Made by a program: the position numbers and the translations under genes
Assembly (NCBI GenBank): GCA_038277395.1
Contig: CM076193.1
Location: 88,799,583-88,863,582, forward strand
Source: Dryocosmus kuriphilus
Taxonomy: Eukaryota; Arthropoda; Insecta; Hymenoptera; Cynipidae
DNA: 64,000 nt
Direction of reading: 5' to 3'
Part shown: in pieces, positions 34,920 to 46,054 of the stretch
How the letters are laid out: the number at the start of each line of letters is the position of its first letter
How positions within the stretch are numbered: position 1 is the first letter of the stretch
The notes under the pieces: generated by a model
Told to the model about the DNA's origin: nothing
What the model saw: the letters and a program-made list of their open reading frames with translations, nothing else
The model's database searches: none

Positions 34920-37463
34920 TTAATTGAACTGATATTTTTGCTTCTAAATTTATTATCTGAGATTCTAAACATTCTAAAAAATAAACCAGTAACGACTCCA
35001 ATTTTATGATTATTAGGATGTAAAGAACTGCAATTTAAATATCTTCCAGGCCAGGTTGGTTTTAGTTAACAATCAATCTCAAGTTCATCATCATAACGTA
35101 CAATCAGTGTATCTAAAAAGCTGATATTTGAGTTTCTTTCCACTTCTATTGTAAAATTAATATTAGGGTTGTAAGAATTGAATTTATTCAGAATGAAATC
35201 TAGTTTGTCATACGGAATCGAAGTAATGATTTCATCTAGATATCTGTACATAGTAGAAAGGAACTGAAAAAGGTAAAGAGAGTAGACATTCAGATTCTAA
35301 GATTTCCATAACTATATTAGCTGTTGCCGGAGAAAGAGATGAGCCCATAGCTAATCCAGATACCTCCCAGATAACAAAATGCCCGCCGACTGCAAGCGAT
35401 CTGCCGGCCCGCGGTCCGATTGATCGGACCGACGCGACGCGCCGGCAGATATGCACATTAATGTGCGCACCATGGATGTCTATATAACCCGCCCGACAGT
35501 CAGGGGCGACTCGGGCCGGCGAACTGCAAGCCACACGTTCCGGTAAAATGTCGGTAAAATGTAGGCTGAATGTGCGAGTAGATTCGGTTTGTATACTTTA
35601 ATGTTTCTGGACACTCAATATAATTAACCTTAAAAGTCAAAACAAAAATTTGATTATTTTCAGTTTTGATAAAGATTACCTATACGAAAAATTGAATAAT
35701 ATTATATTAATTGAATATATATATATATGATTTGAGTCAAGAAAGGTTTTAATTCACAAAACATTGAGGTTAGAAGTGCACTTACCGCTTTTCCAGTCCA
35801 CGCTCAGCAAACCTCTCAGCAAACACAATCCAAGAACAGCACAGGAATCCGAAAAATCTTCGGAGAGAAAAGAGTTGATCCTTATTATATGTATATAGTT
35901 ATCCGGAATGAACAAAATCACTTTTTACCTTATAAATCCAAATATTCACAGGTGAACGCCACACGAGATGACACGTACGTGAAGAAAAGTTGAAGTCTGA
36001 TCCAAACGCGCAAGCGCGTTTTGGATCTCAATCCACTGACTCGCACAATCAGCCTGCAGTGGGCATGCAATCTGCAGGCTGTCGTTCCTCGCCGTTTATA
36101 CGACAGATGTGCGTCTGATGTGTCGGACCGCCGCTCGGATTTCGACTCTGCCGGCCTGAGGCAAGCATTTTGCAGGCACTTTGGTCTCCAGCCGGACGGG
36201 CCGATTACGTGCCGACACGTCTTATTATCTGGGCTGTCTATACGTCAGATTGTTGAACTTAAAAAAGGTAGAATTAAGACATATTTTAACTAAATCAATA
36301 AACTCCCTCATCGGAACACTAGTAAATCTACTGATCTCCTGCCACCTCAACTCAATACAGCTTAATACCTTAGAAATTGGTATATTATTGAACATTGAGA
36401 CAACGTCCAAAGAGACTAAAACATAGTCAGATGGGATTTTTTAATGTTTTATTTTTTGAACAAAAGAAAAATTGTCAGTAATATGAAATGATGTTTTTCC
36501 AATGAGGTTATTCAGAATTTTGGAGATAAATTTCGGTAAGTTATAAGTACTATTAATCTTAACGGGTTGTTTTCTTTATGTACATATCTAAGTAATCCAT
36601 ATGCCCTAGGAGTGATAGTAGAATATGATCTTAAAGACTTTTGTTGCATTTATCTTGTACTGTGGAAGTGCATTCAAATTTGGAAATAGAATAAAGATTT
36701 TTATCCTGAAGTATTGAATTCATTTTATCATTGTATTCAGTTTTTGATATTGCGACTGTTACGTTACCTTTATCGGCATTGACAAACATTACATCAGGGT
36801 TTTCAAGTTTAAAGTTTCTAATATAGTTGGTATCGAGTATGTTTTCAAATTTTTGTCTATTTTTGAATTTAATCTGAGAAACAAAATCAAGAATTGATTG
36901 AGTGCATCGGTTGCGAATAACATTTTTATCATCTCTATCTAATTTGTAAATTCCTGTTCCAATCGAGGAAATGAAATTTTGAACATTTAGATCATTTACA
37001 TTGTAATTATTGTATGAGAATTTTGGACCTAAAGAAATTAGATTTATAACATCCTCCGGAATATCAATGTTAGTAAGATTTTGTAAAACCAATTGTTACT
37101 ATGATCAATTCTACTGTTATGAATTTTTTTCGAAAGTAATTTTTCAAATTTGTTGATGGAAGAAAGTTTTTTACTTTAAAAAAGTCTATCATATTTAAAG
37201 TTTTCAAAAACAAAATTTTTTTGCAAAATTTGATGTGGAATAATTTTATTGACGATGTGTTCAATTTTACTTAATCTGGAAGTAGTTTGATTCAAAGAAA
37301 AATGAACATCTTTGATTTCGAGATTTAAAATATTAATGGAGAATGGAAACGAAAGAGAATACAAATGTTTTGAATTGTTCAAATCACTAAAACATAAATT
37401 TAGACGTTTTAGGTTATGAACAATATGAAGTAGAATCACCCCAATCTGTCTGCAGCGAAGCAA
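34920..37463 (-). pseudogene. Penelope-like reverse transcriptase, broken
   Basis: N-terminal pieces (37,463-36,631) read LTNIDIPEDVINLISLGPKF and later VMFVNADKGNVTVAISKTEY, both typical before the RT core. The palm A motif appears as DVVSMFNNIPI (36,410-36,225). The frame is cut by a transposon after TYRQ and resumes VSGLAMGSSLSP (35,365-35,300). The YxDD-like box follows as YLDEIITSIP, departing from the usual aspartate pair (35,251-35,066). NSYNPNINFTIEVE and the thumb region LNFxSLHPNNHKIGV-like follow to about 34,925. There are many frame changes and stops. The enzyme would prime reverse transcription at chromosomal nicks. Confidence 0.85.
35364..36235. mobile_element. 868-bp DNA transposon in Penelope RT
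   Basis: The body is 35,366-36,233. It starts CCCAGATAACAA and ends TTATTATCTGGG, so the inverted ends share CCCAGATAA. Removing it with one copy of the flanking CT restores an uninterrupted Penelope frame between TYRQ and VSG. That gives a 2-bp target duplication. The subterminal regions are GC-rich with short hairpins (CGGTCCGATTGATCGGACC). The centre is AT-rich and non-coding. A 2-bp duplication fits ISL2EU/IS4EU-type elements, but this is tentative. Confidence 0.8.
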
Positions 37464-37589
37464 GAAAATCCTTTGGTTGATGATGGTGGTTTTCTTTTTA
37501 TTTAAATTGGACTATTCCTTTAAAAATACTGAGCGGAAGACCTACATTACCAACCTCAATTTGAGGACTTATCCATTTATTTTTTGAAC

Positions 37590-37830
37590 CACAGAACTTT
37601 TTTTGTAAATAAAATATCGGACTGAAACTTTGGGAAATGCATGAGAAGACAATAAATTGCGTTTGTATATATTATTTAAGTAGGAATTTTGGAAAAAGTT
37701 TTTTTCGACCAAATTAAAACTGGAAATTTCTTGGAGCTTCTCCAGAAATTTTTTGAATCACGGAACTTTTTTTATACATGATATATTGACCTAAAACTTT
37801 CAGGGAAGCAAAAGGGGACAATAAACTACG
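37590..37830 (-). repeat. Two copies of the dispersed ~165-bp repeat, inverted
   Basis: Words shared with 39,030-39,215 in reverse complement: GGACTGAAACTTTGGGAAATG, TAGGAATTTTGGAAAAAG and GAATCACGGAACTTTTTT. The second copy, from about 37,715, is more diverged. Confidence 0.65.
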
Positions 37831-37839
37831 TTTGTGTAC

Positions 37840-39020
37840 CCGATTTAAGTATAAGTAACGTAAAAATATTTGTAATAACTAAATACATTCCCAGGGATAC
37901 CGACTGTGCTGTTGAACTCTGTAATCAATGTCTTTTTGTCAGTGGAGCAGTATTAAGGTAAACTACTCCTCTGTCTTGAAGAAAATCGGGCAAACATCGT
38001 TAGAAAACATTATAAACAACAATTTTTGTACGTATAGTGCAAATGAACAAACTAATATGTGTGACACGCCTTCCTTCCAAAGCGCGGCAAGGTTTGAACC
38101 CTCGATGAACTCTGCTACCACCAACGTTGATCTCCTCTCACCAGTCCCGTCACTTGAAGAGATTGGAACCTCAACTTCTCTGTGGTGCGATTTTACAATT
38201 TTAGGAATATTTTAGGGAAAATTAATTGATAAGAAGTGGGATTAAATCTTGTTACATTTAATTATGTCAATATAATATTACAATTTAAGATCCTTTGCTT
38301 TAAAAGTATTCTAAGTTCGAGCCTTTTAAAATACAAAATTTACAACCGGTCGCGACCGAAGGAAGGATCTTTCTGCCTCGTCGATCTGAGATCGATGGGT
38401 CAAGTACAGCCCCCCAGGATATCCTTCTCTATGTACATTTTCTACATTTACTTCCACCTTTCAAGGAGAGCGACCAATGAGGTTTTCTCTAACCCATTTT
38501 TCAAGCGAGATGCCCGCCCAACGCGACCCCCCTTGTCACATAAAAACATCCATGATGGCCGCTTTGACGGTTACATCAACCGTCACTGATAAGAAATCTT
38601 GTTACCGAGCACGTACAGGAATTTAAGATTTATAAATCAAACAAGTCCGCTTCCGCCGACAAGGCGCCTCTAAATGGGTTATTTTGAATCTTGGTTCGCA
38701 ACTCGAATACATTTACACAATGAAACTTTAGTCTTTAATCAACGATTCGCGAAATCGGAATCCCAAACTAATTTAAATTCCTAAACCCGTAACTTTCTCA
38801 CTGGTCGCTTCCTGTTCAGGTTTAAAAATCTATTCCCTTAATTTTATATAAATTTAAAACAGCTTTAAATTTTGCCGCAGAAATATTATAATTTCCTGTC
38901 GATAAAACAGCTATTTGTTACATATGTAAATTCGTGGCGTCACCTGTCAGTGAACCCGAGGCGTGTCGCGTATTGTGCGCCATCGCTTTGATATTGGGAG
39001 CGGTGTTGATTGGTACTATC
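37840..39020. other. Stretch without recognised genes
   Basis: A minus-strand stretch near 38,060-38,140 has a B-box-like GGTTCAAACC after TGGTAGCAGAG, possibly an old SINE head. GC-richer sequence at 38,330-38,590 has open frames on the plus strand but no recognised domain. Confidence 0.4.
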
Positions 39021-39029
39021 TTGCAAAAT

Positions 39030-39215
39030 GCTTCCCGTTTTAATTTCTTCGAAAAAACTTTTTTCAAAATTCCTACTCAAATTGTGTTTACAAACGCAGT
39101 TTAATGTGTTTTCGTGCATTTCCCAAAGTTTCAATCCAATACTTTATTTACAAAGAAAGTTCTGTGATTCAAAAAAATTCTGCGGGTTTTAATGTCGTCG
39201 AAAAAAACTTTTTTC
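39030..39215 (+). repeat. Dispersed ~165-bp repeat, one and a half copies
   Basis: AATTTCTTCGAAAAAACTT and TCAAAATTCCTACTC occur at 39,040 and again at 39,190, giving a period near 160 bp. The repeat runs directly into the second Penelope 3' end. Confidence 0.65.
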
Positions 39216-39219
39216 AAAA

Positions 39220-39640
39220 TTCTTACTCCAACTTTTTTATTAACAAAATTGATGGTAATGTAAATATTAGATTAGAACACAATATCATTCCAGATGAATA
39301 CAAATCTCTTACCAAATTGTAATACAAACATTTTCTACTTTATCATCAGCAGCTTCACTTACCTACATTTTGGTTCTCAAGTCTAGGGTTTACACAGACA
39401 ATTTCTTCAGTCTGACTCTGCCAAACTTCATGGACTCGTCAATGTTTTTGTCCCCCGTCCTAATTTCAAGTTTCATTATTTCGTTAAACAAAATTCTTTA
39501 AACGACCTCTTCTGTTCAACATGTTTACATTAAAAGTGGATTGCGTATTAATTGTACAGGCACGAACTTGCTCTGTTAAATCTCAGGTATGCTTAGGTTT
39601 CATAACCTACAATTTTTTATCCTATAATGAAATCAAATCC
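39220..39640 (+). mobile_element. 3' end of a second Penelope copy, plus strand
   Basis: Inverted counterpart of 32,780-33,170. It retains the last codons of the endonuclease ORF (FFINKIDGNVNIRL, ending KSLTKL and a stop) and the shared 3' untranslated region up to TTTCATAACCTACAATTTTT. The rest of the element is absent. Compared with it, the minus-strand copy has a frameshift at this point. Confidence 0.8.
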
Positions 39641-40164
39641 TGAAAAGAGACCAAGATAAGAAATCAAACTTTAGCGTCCAAAATAATTACTAAAAAATAA
39701 ACAATTCTATATTAGAAACTAAAAAGTTTCAAAGAATTAAAAAAACGATTAAAAGCTTTTTTGTAAATTTTTATTATTTACTGAAATAAGCCCAAAAACA
39801 TTAAATTTTTATAGTTTTTTTGGGGGTTTTGGCCTTGAGAATCAAATTTCCAGGTATTTGCACTATCATAATCGTGATCAGTGCATCAAAATACATACGT
39901 ATACGGAGTTTCAAATTAATCGGAGGTAAGCGCTTTTCGTATGTCGGAAGATCTTCCTTTCGGAAGATTTCCTCGAAATTCTAAAATTAAATTTTTAATA
40001 TCAACAGTTTTGAATTTGAACAATTTTAAGTTTCGAGAATGTAATATTTTGGAGGAAATGATATGATTATGTATTGTGCATTATATTCAATATATTATGT
40101 ATTATATATTATATTATTAAAGGCTTACAAAAAATGCCTGAAATCGTAAATGTGAATCTTATTA

Positions 40165-40380
40165 TTATTATGGGTCCACCTCCTCCCACAGGTACTCATG
40201 ACCCGGTACTTCGCTACCAAACACGGTCGCCAACGCGGCAAGTGCTTAGTAGATTCGTTTGTGTCAGATGCGGTTTCAAAGATTATTCTGCTTCCGCATT
40301 CGTCAAATAATAAAAATAATCCTGCTCTGGACCATGAAGCATCGTAGTTTTTGCTCAGGCTTAAAGTGATGCCTGAAGTA
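40165..40380 (+). repeat. Dispersed repeat, uninterrupted copy
   Basis: After ATTATTATTATG comes GGTCCACCTCCTCCCACAGG, GTACTCATGACCCGGTACTT and, 100 bases on, TCAGATGCGGTTTCAAAG. The same sequence in reverse flanks the palindrome at 48,194-51,441. This copy is the unoccupied site for that insertion. Confidence 0.8.
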
Positions 40381-40943
40381 TGAGGTGTTTTTTTCTGAAT
40401 TGAGGAAATTCACAAATGTCTCAAACAGACGCCCGAAGAACCATTGCTCTTTCTTTTTTTTTTTTTAACGAACAATGCTCCCTTACAGGCAATATTATCA
40501 GAGAGACTTGTCCTCAATTCTTTTTTAGTATTATAAATTTCAAGCGATATTGCTTATCCCAGGTGCCAAGGGGGCAAAAGCACTCCCCAAGGAGAGAGAT
40601 AGCGAGAGAAAGAAAGTCAGAGACATACCTGGGAATGGAAACCAGAGCATTCGTCAAAATTTTTTTAAATCAGCATCTGAGACAAACGATTTAATTAATA
40701 TAATAATATTTCGAGCGGTAGACAACACACACAACTTCACAAACGTACAAGGACATACACGACACGATAGCGAACATAATAATAACAATAATAAAAAGAA
40801 CAAAAATAAATAAAAGACATAAGACATGATAATAAAACTAAATAAAACTCTGTCAAAAAAATGTTTTAAAATATTTAAAATACATAACATGGGGTTTTCT
40901 ACTTTCAAAGTGTACGTGGGATAGCCTTTTTTACAGAAGACGA
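40381..40943. other. Non-coding stretch including LINE 3' flank
   Basis: The 3' untranslated end of the R4-like LINE probably lies at about 40,820-40,943. The AATAATAACAATAATAAAAA tract near 40,777 is TAA-like, fitting the target preference of Dong/R4 elements. The short open frames here have no support. Confidence 0.45.
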
Positions 40944-42101
40944 TTAGCCGCTATCATTGGTAACGCCCATAAAACTCCGGACGATGCGGCAGGTGTTAAG
41001 CAATATCGCCTTCTGTATAAGATGTAAAAATTTCCCAGCTCCCAGGTCTTCCAAGTGCTGGATGCATCTCACGTGAACGTTCCCTGTGGAGGAGATTACT
41101 ACCGGGTGAAGGGTGACCTTTTTCACCCTCCACACGGCCATGATCTCCTGTGGCAACTCCGCATACTTTTGGATCTTCTCAGTGTATCGAAGTTGGATAT
41201 TGTGGTTTAAGGGAACACTAATGTCAATAATTCTGACATTTTCCTCATGTTTGTTCCACCAGAGGACGTCTGGTCGATTATGCCTGACCAGGTGGTCTGT
41301 TAGGATAGTCCTGTCCCAGTAGAGGAGATGATGTGTGTTCTCTAGTACTCTTACAGGGGAGTATTTATAATAAGGCTTACTTTCCTCTAGCAAACCAAGA
41401 TTTAGAGCAATCTGTTGGTGGATAATCCCTGCAGCATCATTGTGTCTGCGGGTATATTCTTGCGAGACAAGCATCGTACAGCCATCAATGATGTGCTCGA
41501 TTGTCTCATTTGGATTTCCACAGAGGCGGCATTTATCAATGACCGCCTTAACATTGAGGATATGCTTTTGGTAGTTCCTCGTGTTCATTGCTCCATCTTG
41601 GATAGCAATAACGAACCCCTCCGTTTCCAGAAAGAGTTCTCCCCGCTTTAGCCATAGGTTTGAAGCATTAGTATCTACGCATGGAAGATCTAGTATTTGA
41701 GGGTGCTTCCCATGCAGTTGCTTACCACGCCATTGAGCATTAAGTTGTTCAACAGTTAGGTGTCCGATGTTTTGGTAATCAGCAACTGCAAGCTTAAGAG
41801 GGGTGTACAGGTCTGCTCTACAGATGTAGTCGTAAAGCGGGATATTCGTCCTGTTGAGGAAGTATTCGCGTAGCTGTGTAACCTGTGAGTCACAAAGCCG
41901 TCGAACGTCCAGAATCCCTCTACCCCCAAGCTTGCGTGGTAGGACTATTCTCTCCACAGCCGTCCACTCGTGATGCATCCGATGCTCAGACATTTTCACG
42001 CGGATGATTCGGTTTAAAGCCTCAAGGTCCGTTTCAGACCACAATAATAACCCAAAGGAGTATGTTAGGAGAGGGATAGCAAAGGTGTTAATTGCTTTGG
42101 T
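40944..42101 (-). pseudogene. R4-like LINE C-terminal endonuclease part
   Basis: A long open minus-strand segment reads KNITKAINTFAIPLLTYSFG, then HHEWTAVERIVLPRKLGGRG, the connection typical of R2/R4-group LINEs. It includes a zinc-binding CRLCGNPNETIEHIIDGC and, downstream, the restriction-like endonuclease core RPDVLWW...RIIDISVP (PD...D arrangement). It stops at 40,944. This part has no internal stop, so the loss of function is due to separation from the RT and missing 5' sequence. The apparent poly-lysine start comes from the A25 tail of the inserted element. Confidence 0.88.
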
Positions 42102-43957
42102 GATGTTCTTAGCAGTTTTTTTTTTTTTTTTTTTTTTTTTCCGGAGGAGGTGGAAATCCTTTTGACGGACTAAGTGTGGGATTCGGCCTAACATCGGCCC
42201 CTACCCACTAAAACCACCTCCTCTTTCCTGCCAACCCATGAACCCGGAATCCGCTTTCGCATTGCTTCAGATTCATGGGTTATAGGCCAATAAGCCGTGC
42301 TTCAGCTTCCTTCTTTTGAGCTTCGTATCGTTTCGTGCCGTGTCTCTTATCGAGTCCTTCTTCTAGGGTCTGCCTCTCTGAACACTGCACATCTCGCTGT
42401 CCCCAGAGAAGATGGTCGGTCCGGGGTTTCTCCTTCCTTTCGGCACACAGATAGCACCGCGGAACGCTAGTGCAATCCGCTGCCTGGTGTTCTTCTCCTC
42501 CACACCTCCAGCAGCACTTCGTGCGATCTGGTCCTCCGCAGTGCTCGCCAGGTGCCCGTAGCCGTGGCAACGGTAGCACCTTTGTGCCTCGCTCTTCTTG
42601 CGGACTCCACAAGAGATCCAGCCGACTTTTACGTGGCCTGCCCGGATCAACCGCGCAGCCATGTCTTCCCTCATCCTGGCATATGCCTTAAGTCTGCCTC
42701 TATAGGACCTCTTCGTCATGTTGACCCTAATGTCATGGGTCAGCCTCTTTCCAAAGAGACTTTTCAGGGCCACATTAACCTCCTCTGCACTCGTCGTGGA
42801 GTCGATGTCCGTGATCTCAACTTCCACCATTGGGACAAGATCCCGGACATCACCTCGATCACCGACAACCTCCTTAATGGCGGAGGAAAGTTTGCTTCTC
42901 TCCTCCGTCGTAGCTCTAATTTCAATGAGCACCTCTCCGTTTTTCGTCTCCCTAACTCCCTTGATTTTAACACCCAGTTCGTCAGGGGACACCTTCTCCT
43001 TCAGGTTTCTCAGTACCTCGGCGTAAGTACCGCCCTTCGTCGGTTTAATGAGGACTGCATCTGGGCGGATGCGCCTCATTGTTGCCCCTCTGTTCTTCTT
43101 TGATACCTGAATTTCTAGCTTCGTTGCTGACTCTGATGCGTCGGATTTTCATGGAATATTCCGCGACTTTAGCTTCTTCGCCGGCGATCTGTGGGCTTTT
43201 TTCACTTCGGGACCCTAGTACTTAACTTGGTACTTCCTTTCGCCTCACGTATCTTCATCCTCATCTGGATACCCAGTCGGTACTCAAATGAGCGGAACCA
43301 TCCTTCTAGGCTGCTGTTGTTTGTCTTGATGCTCCGTAGTGCATCTATCGTCTTCGATAAACCATCCCTGATAGGCATAAACATATTTTTCTAGGAGTTG
43401 CTGAACTCCTCCATTTCTTTCAGTATATCCTGCATCTCCTTTATTTGGCGTTCTTGTCTGTCCATCGTATTCTTAAATTCCTCCTTGTATCCACACGCAT
43501 CTGATTTCCCCTCCGCCGTTATCTCCTCCACCACGTCAAGCTCACCTTCCAATTCCTCGCCAATGCTTTTGTTTAAAATATTCTCTATATTAGTCCCACG
43601 AGTAGCTAGGGAAGTAGAGGTCCACCCTCGCAGAGCCCCGCATGCGAGGGTAAGGTCTAAATACTCTAGGAGGCGACCTGGTATCCTAGAGACACCGTTT
43701 GGGACACCACACCCCTGGTTTCACGCAGCCTTAGGCACGGTTGTTCACGCCATGGCTTGGGGGTTTTTCCTTCGGGACCATCCCTGGACCATTGTCCGCG
43801 ACTGCTTATTGAACTTTGTAGCCATATTCAGCAGAAACCCTCGGTACAGGGCCCCTCTATCCGCAATCTGAGGACGCGCCCGGTGGCCTGGTCAAGGGCC
43901 CCATCCGAGACGAGACGAATATCGAGTTAACCCGGATGCCGGGGATGTTCTTAGCAG
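42102..43957 (-). mobile_element. ORF1-only R1-type retroposon in the LINE
   Basis: The body 42,116-43,943 is flanked by perfect 14-bp duplications GATGTTCTTAGCAG (42,102-42,115 and 43,944-43,957). It ends in A25 on the minus strand. It carries a gag-like ORF1 and 3' untranslated sequence but no RT. The internal ORF2 must be supplied in trans. The duplications restore the R4-like frame when one copy and the body are removed. Confidence 0.93.
42280..43079 (-). pseudogene. R1-clade ORF1 (gag-like), one frameshift
   Basis: The minus-strand frame from 43,079 reads VLIKPTKGGTYAEVLRNLKE and later VEITDIDSTTSAEEVNVALK, like ORF1 proteins of R1-clade LINEs. The nucleic-acid-binding end has three cysteine knuckles. 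The first (CYRCHGYGHLAST) is in the first frame. After a shift near 42,545 the second (CCWRCGGEEHQAADC) and third (CYLCAERKEKPRTDH) continue in the frame ending at 42,280. ORF1 binds element RNA. The single shift is the main visible defect. Upstream sequence (43,080-43,943) is probably the 5' untranslated region. Confidence 0.82.
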
Positions 43958-45302
43958 TGAGACCGGTAGACATGATCGAACTCAGTCGTCTCGAAAAGGA
44001 AGTCTTAAGTGCCTTTTTCGTTGCAGACAGGAGTGGTCCTCTTGCTTGCAATATACCGAGATACCTATACGACTCCCCAACAATCATCATCTGTATTAGA
44101 TCATGATCATCCGCCTCCAGTGGTCTGATCATCTCTCCACGGGATAAATGCAGTTTCCTGCATTTATCCAGGCCCAGATTCATCCTGATGTCGCTGGAAA
44201 ACTGCAGTAAGATGTTGAGAGAGTCTTTCAGCTTGGACTCTGAGCCAGCATAAACCTTAAGGTCATCCATATAAAGGAGGTGAGTGAGCTGAGATTCAAA
44301 CACTCCCACCATAATATTGAACCCATAGGACGTGTTGTTAAGTGTCCTGCTTAAAGGGTTTAAGGCTAAACAGAACCACAATGAACTGAAACAGTCACCT
44401 TGGAAGATACCTCATTTAATTGACAAGGACTGAGTGTCCCTCGCGGCTCCACGACTAAAACACCTGATTTTCGTGCACCATGTGCTCATTTCGTGATCCA
44501 GAAGTTGAATCACGCGTGGACAGATCTTATATATCCTTAGGACCTCAAGCAAATAGTCGTGGGGCACCGAGGGAAAAGCCTGTTTATAGTCAATGTAGGC
44601 CATGTGCAAATTACGTTGGTGGTGTTTCGCATGCAACACGGCCACAGTTTCAATTGTAACCAAGTCCTTGCAACCACGGGAGCCTCGACAGCAACCCTTT
44701 TGTTCTTGTGTGAGGACGTTGTTTTCCTCACAGTATTTATAGATGCCTTCGGATATAATAGCCGTGAGACACTTGTAGAGAGTGGCAAGGCAGGCAATTG
44801 GTTGATAGTCTTTAGTAATATTAGGATCTGGTTCTTTTGGTATCATATACGTGACTCCGTCTGTCATGAAGGAAGGCATAAGTTTCGGATTGTGTAGAAT
44901 GGCCTGAAGAGAGCCTGCCAAGGCAGGGTGCAAAGCCACCAGATACTTGTACCAAAAACTGTGCACCCCGTCCGGACCAGCCGCCTTCCAGTTCTTTGCC
45001 CTCTTTAGGATGCGAGTTACCTCAGAAGCTGTGATAGATAGATCATCCATCGCAGGCAGTTCTGAAACTCTGTCCTTTTCGAGGTCAAGCCACGGCGTGT
45101 CCAGATCACTTGACACATGATTACCCCAGATACCTGACCAATATCCAGCCATCTCCTCAGCACTCGGGGGTTCACTGGCATTATTGATTTCTCCATCAAA
45201 AAGTTTACGGTAAAATTTCTTTTCATTCTGTAGGAAGGTCTTGTTGTCATAACCTCTCGCGGTAGACCGCTTGAAGCGTCGCAGACGCGCTGACAGGACC
45301 AT
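43944..45302 (-). pseudogene. R4-like LINE reverse transcriptase part
   Basis: The minus-strand frame 45,302-44,412 carries RT motifs: KNWKAAGPDGVHSFWYKYL, IACLATLYKCLTAII, TQEQKGCCRGSRGCKD and the A motif MAYIDYKQAFPSVPHDYL. After a frame change, 44,381-43,944 has the active site LLYMDDLKVYAGS and the thumb GESYRYLGIL. The palm box is intact. The N-terminal zinc-finger/Myb region is missing. The frame would join the C-terminal part near 42,101 but for the inserted retroposon. One frameshift (near 44,400) and the insertion inactivate it. Target-primed reverse transcription is the family's mechanism. Confidence 0.88.
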
Positions 45303-45339
45303 GAGCCTTTGTCTAAAGTAGTCAATTACTATTAGTAGT

Positions 45340-45341
45340 CA

Positions 45342-45400
<59 letters not shown>
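45340..45400. repeat. (TTA)n microsatellite at LINE 5' end
   Basis: About 19 TTA/ATT triplets directly upstream (minus strand) of the LINE. It is preceded by the small duplication TAGTCAATTA. Confidence 0.95.
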
Positions 45401-45560
45401 GAAATAAAGTAGAAAGGACGAAAAATAAAATGTATGTATTTCAAAAATATTTATTACTGTTAATTATTAATATTATTGAGACGCTGAAAAAATCCCTGAA
45501 TATAAAATTTCCGGCATTACAAAATTGCCGAAAAGAAAAATAGCGGAATTTTGAAATTCT
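45400..45560. repeat. Dispersed repeat, first copy
   Basis: AAATAAAGTAGAAAGGACGA and ACAAAATTGCCGAAAAGAAA recur in the same orientation at 47,490-47,585. Both copies follow a TTA tract. Confidence 0.65.
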
Positions 45561-46054
45561 CCAACTGGGGAATTGACGACAGTTTTAATATGAATGTAAT
45601 ACAATTTTATAAATTTATGAGGTTAAAATGTAATAATAACATTACATTTTAACTCAATTACATTCGAAGATTGTAAATTTTAGAAATACTTTATGATACA
45701 ATTGTGTCACGATTAATTAAAAATACTCATAAAGTTCAAAGTTTGGAAGTGAATTGAGTTAAAGTGGAATATTACATTTAATATTTTGAAATGATTAAAA
45801 AGTACTTTTCAAGCATGATATGTTATTCATATCCAAAAAGTATGTGTTTAAAAAATGGTATGTAGTTTTCAAGTACACGAGTTTAATCATTTTTTTTAGT
45901 TTTAAGGAAGAAAGTGTACAATAAATATTATAAAATAATATTAGCATTTTAAATATTGCAACTATAATTTTAAGTTATTGAAAACTTAAGAAGAAGACTT
46001 CAATTCTAAATCTGAAGCCTGAGAGAAAAATGACTTTCGTTTTAAAAGGACCAC

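Larger units (their letters stand above)
32770..37480 (-). mobile_element. Penelope-like retroelement, minus strand
   Basis: A GIY-YIG endonuclease and a Penelope-type reverse transcriptase are both present in order on the minus strand. The 3' flank (32,780-33,140) recurs in opposite orientation at 39,220-39,640. Two later insertions break the copy: an 868-bp DNA transposon (35,366-36,233) and a Helitron-like element (about 33,707-34,915). The exact ends are not resolved. Confidence 0.88.
40944..45325 (-). mobile_element. R4/Dong-like LINE, interrupted
   Basis: A single-ORF non-LTR retrotransposon with RT and a C-terminal restriction-like endonuclease on the minus strand. It is truncated at its 5' end by a (TTA)n tract (45,340-45,400), matching the known preference of Dong for TAA repeats. 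An R1-type retroposon (42,116-43,943) is inserted between the RT and the C-terminal domain. Confidence 0.85.

Noticed and set aside
40944..42194. Poly-lysine N-terminus of the 416-codon frame
   Set aside because: The lysines are the A25 tail of the inserted R1-type retroposon read through. The LINE sequence begins at about 42,101.
43398..43871. 157-codon plus frame
   Set aside because: Opposite strand of the R1-type 5' region, with no domain.
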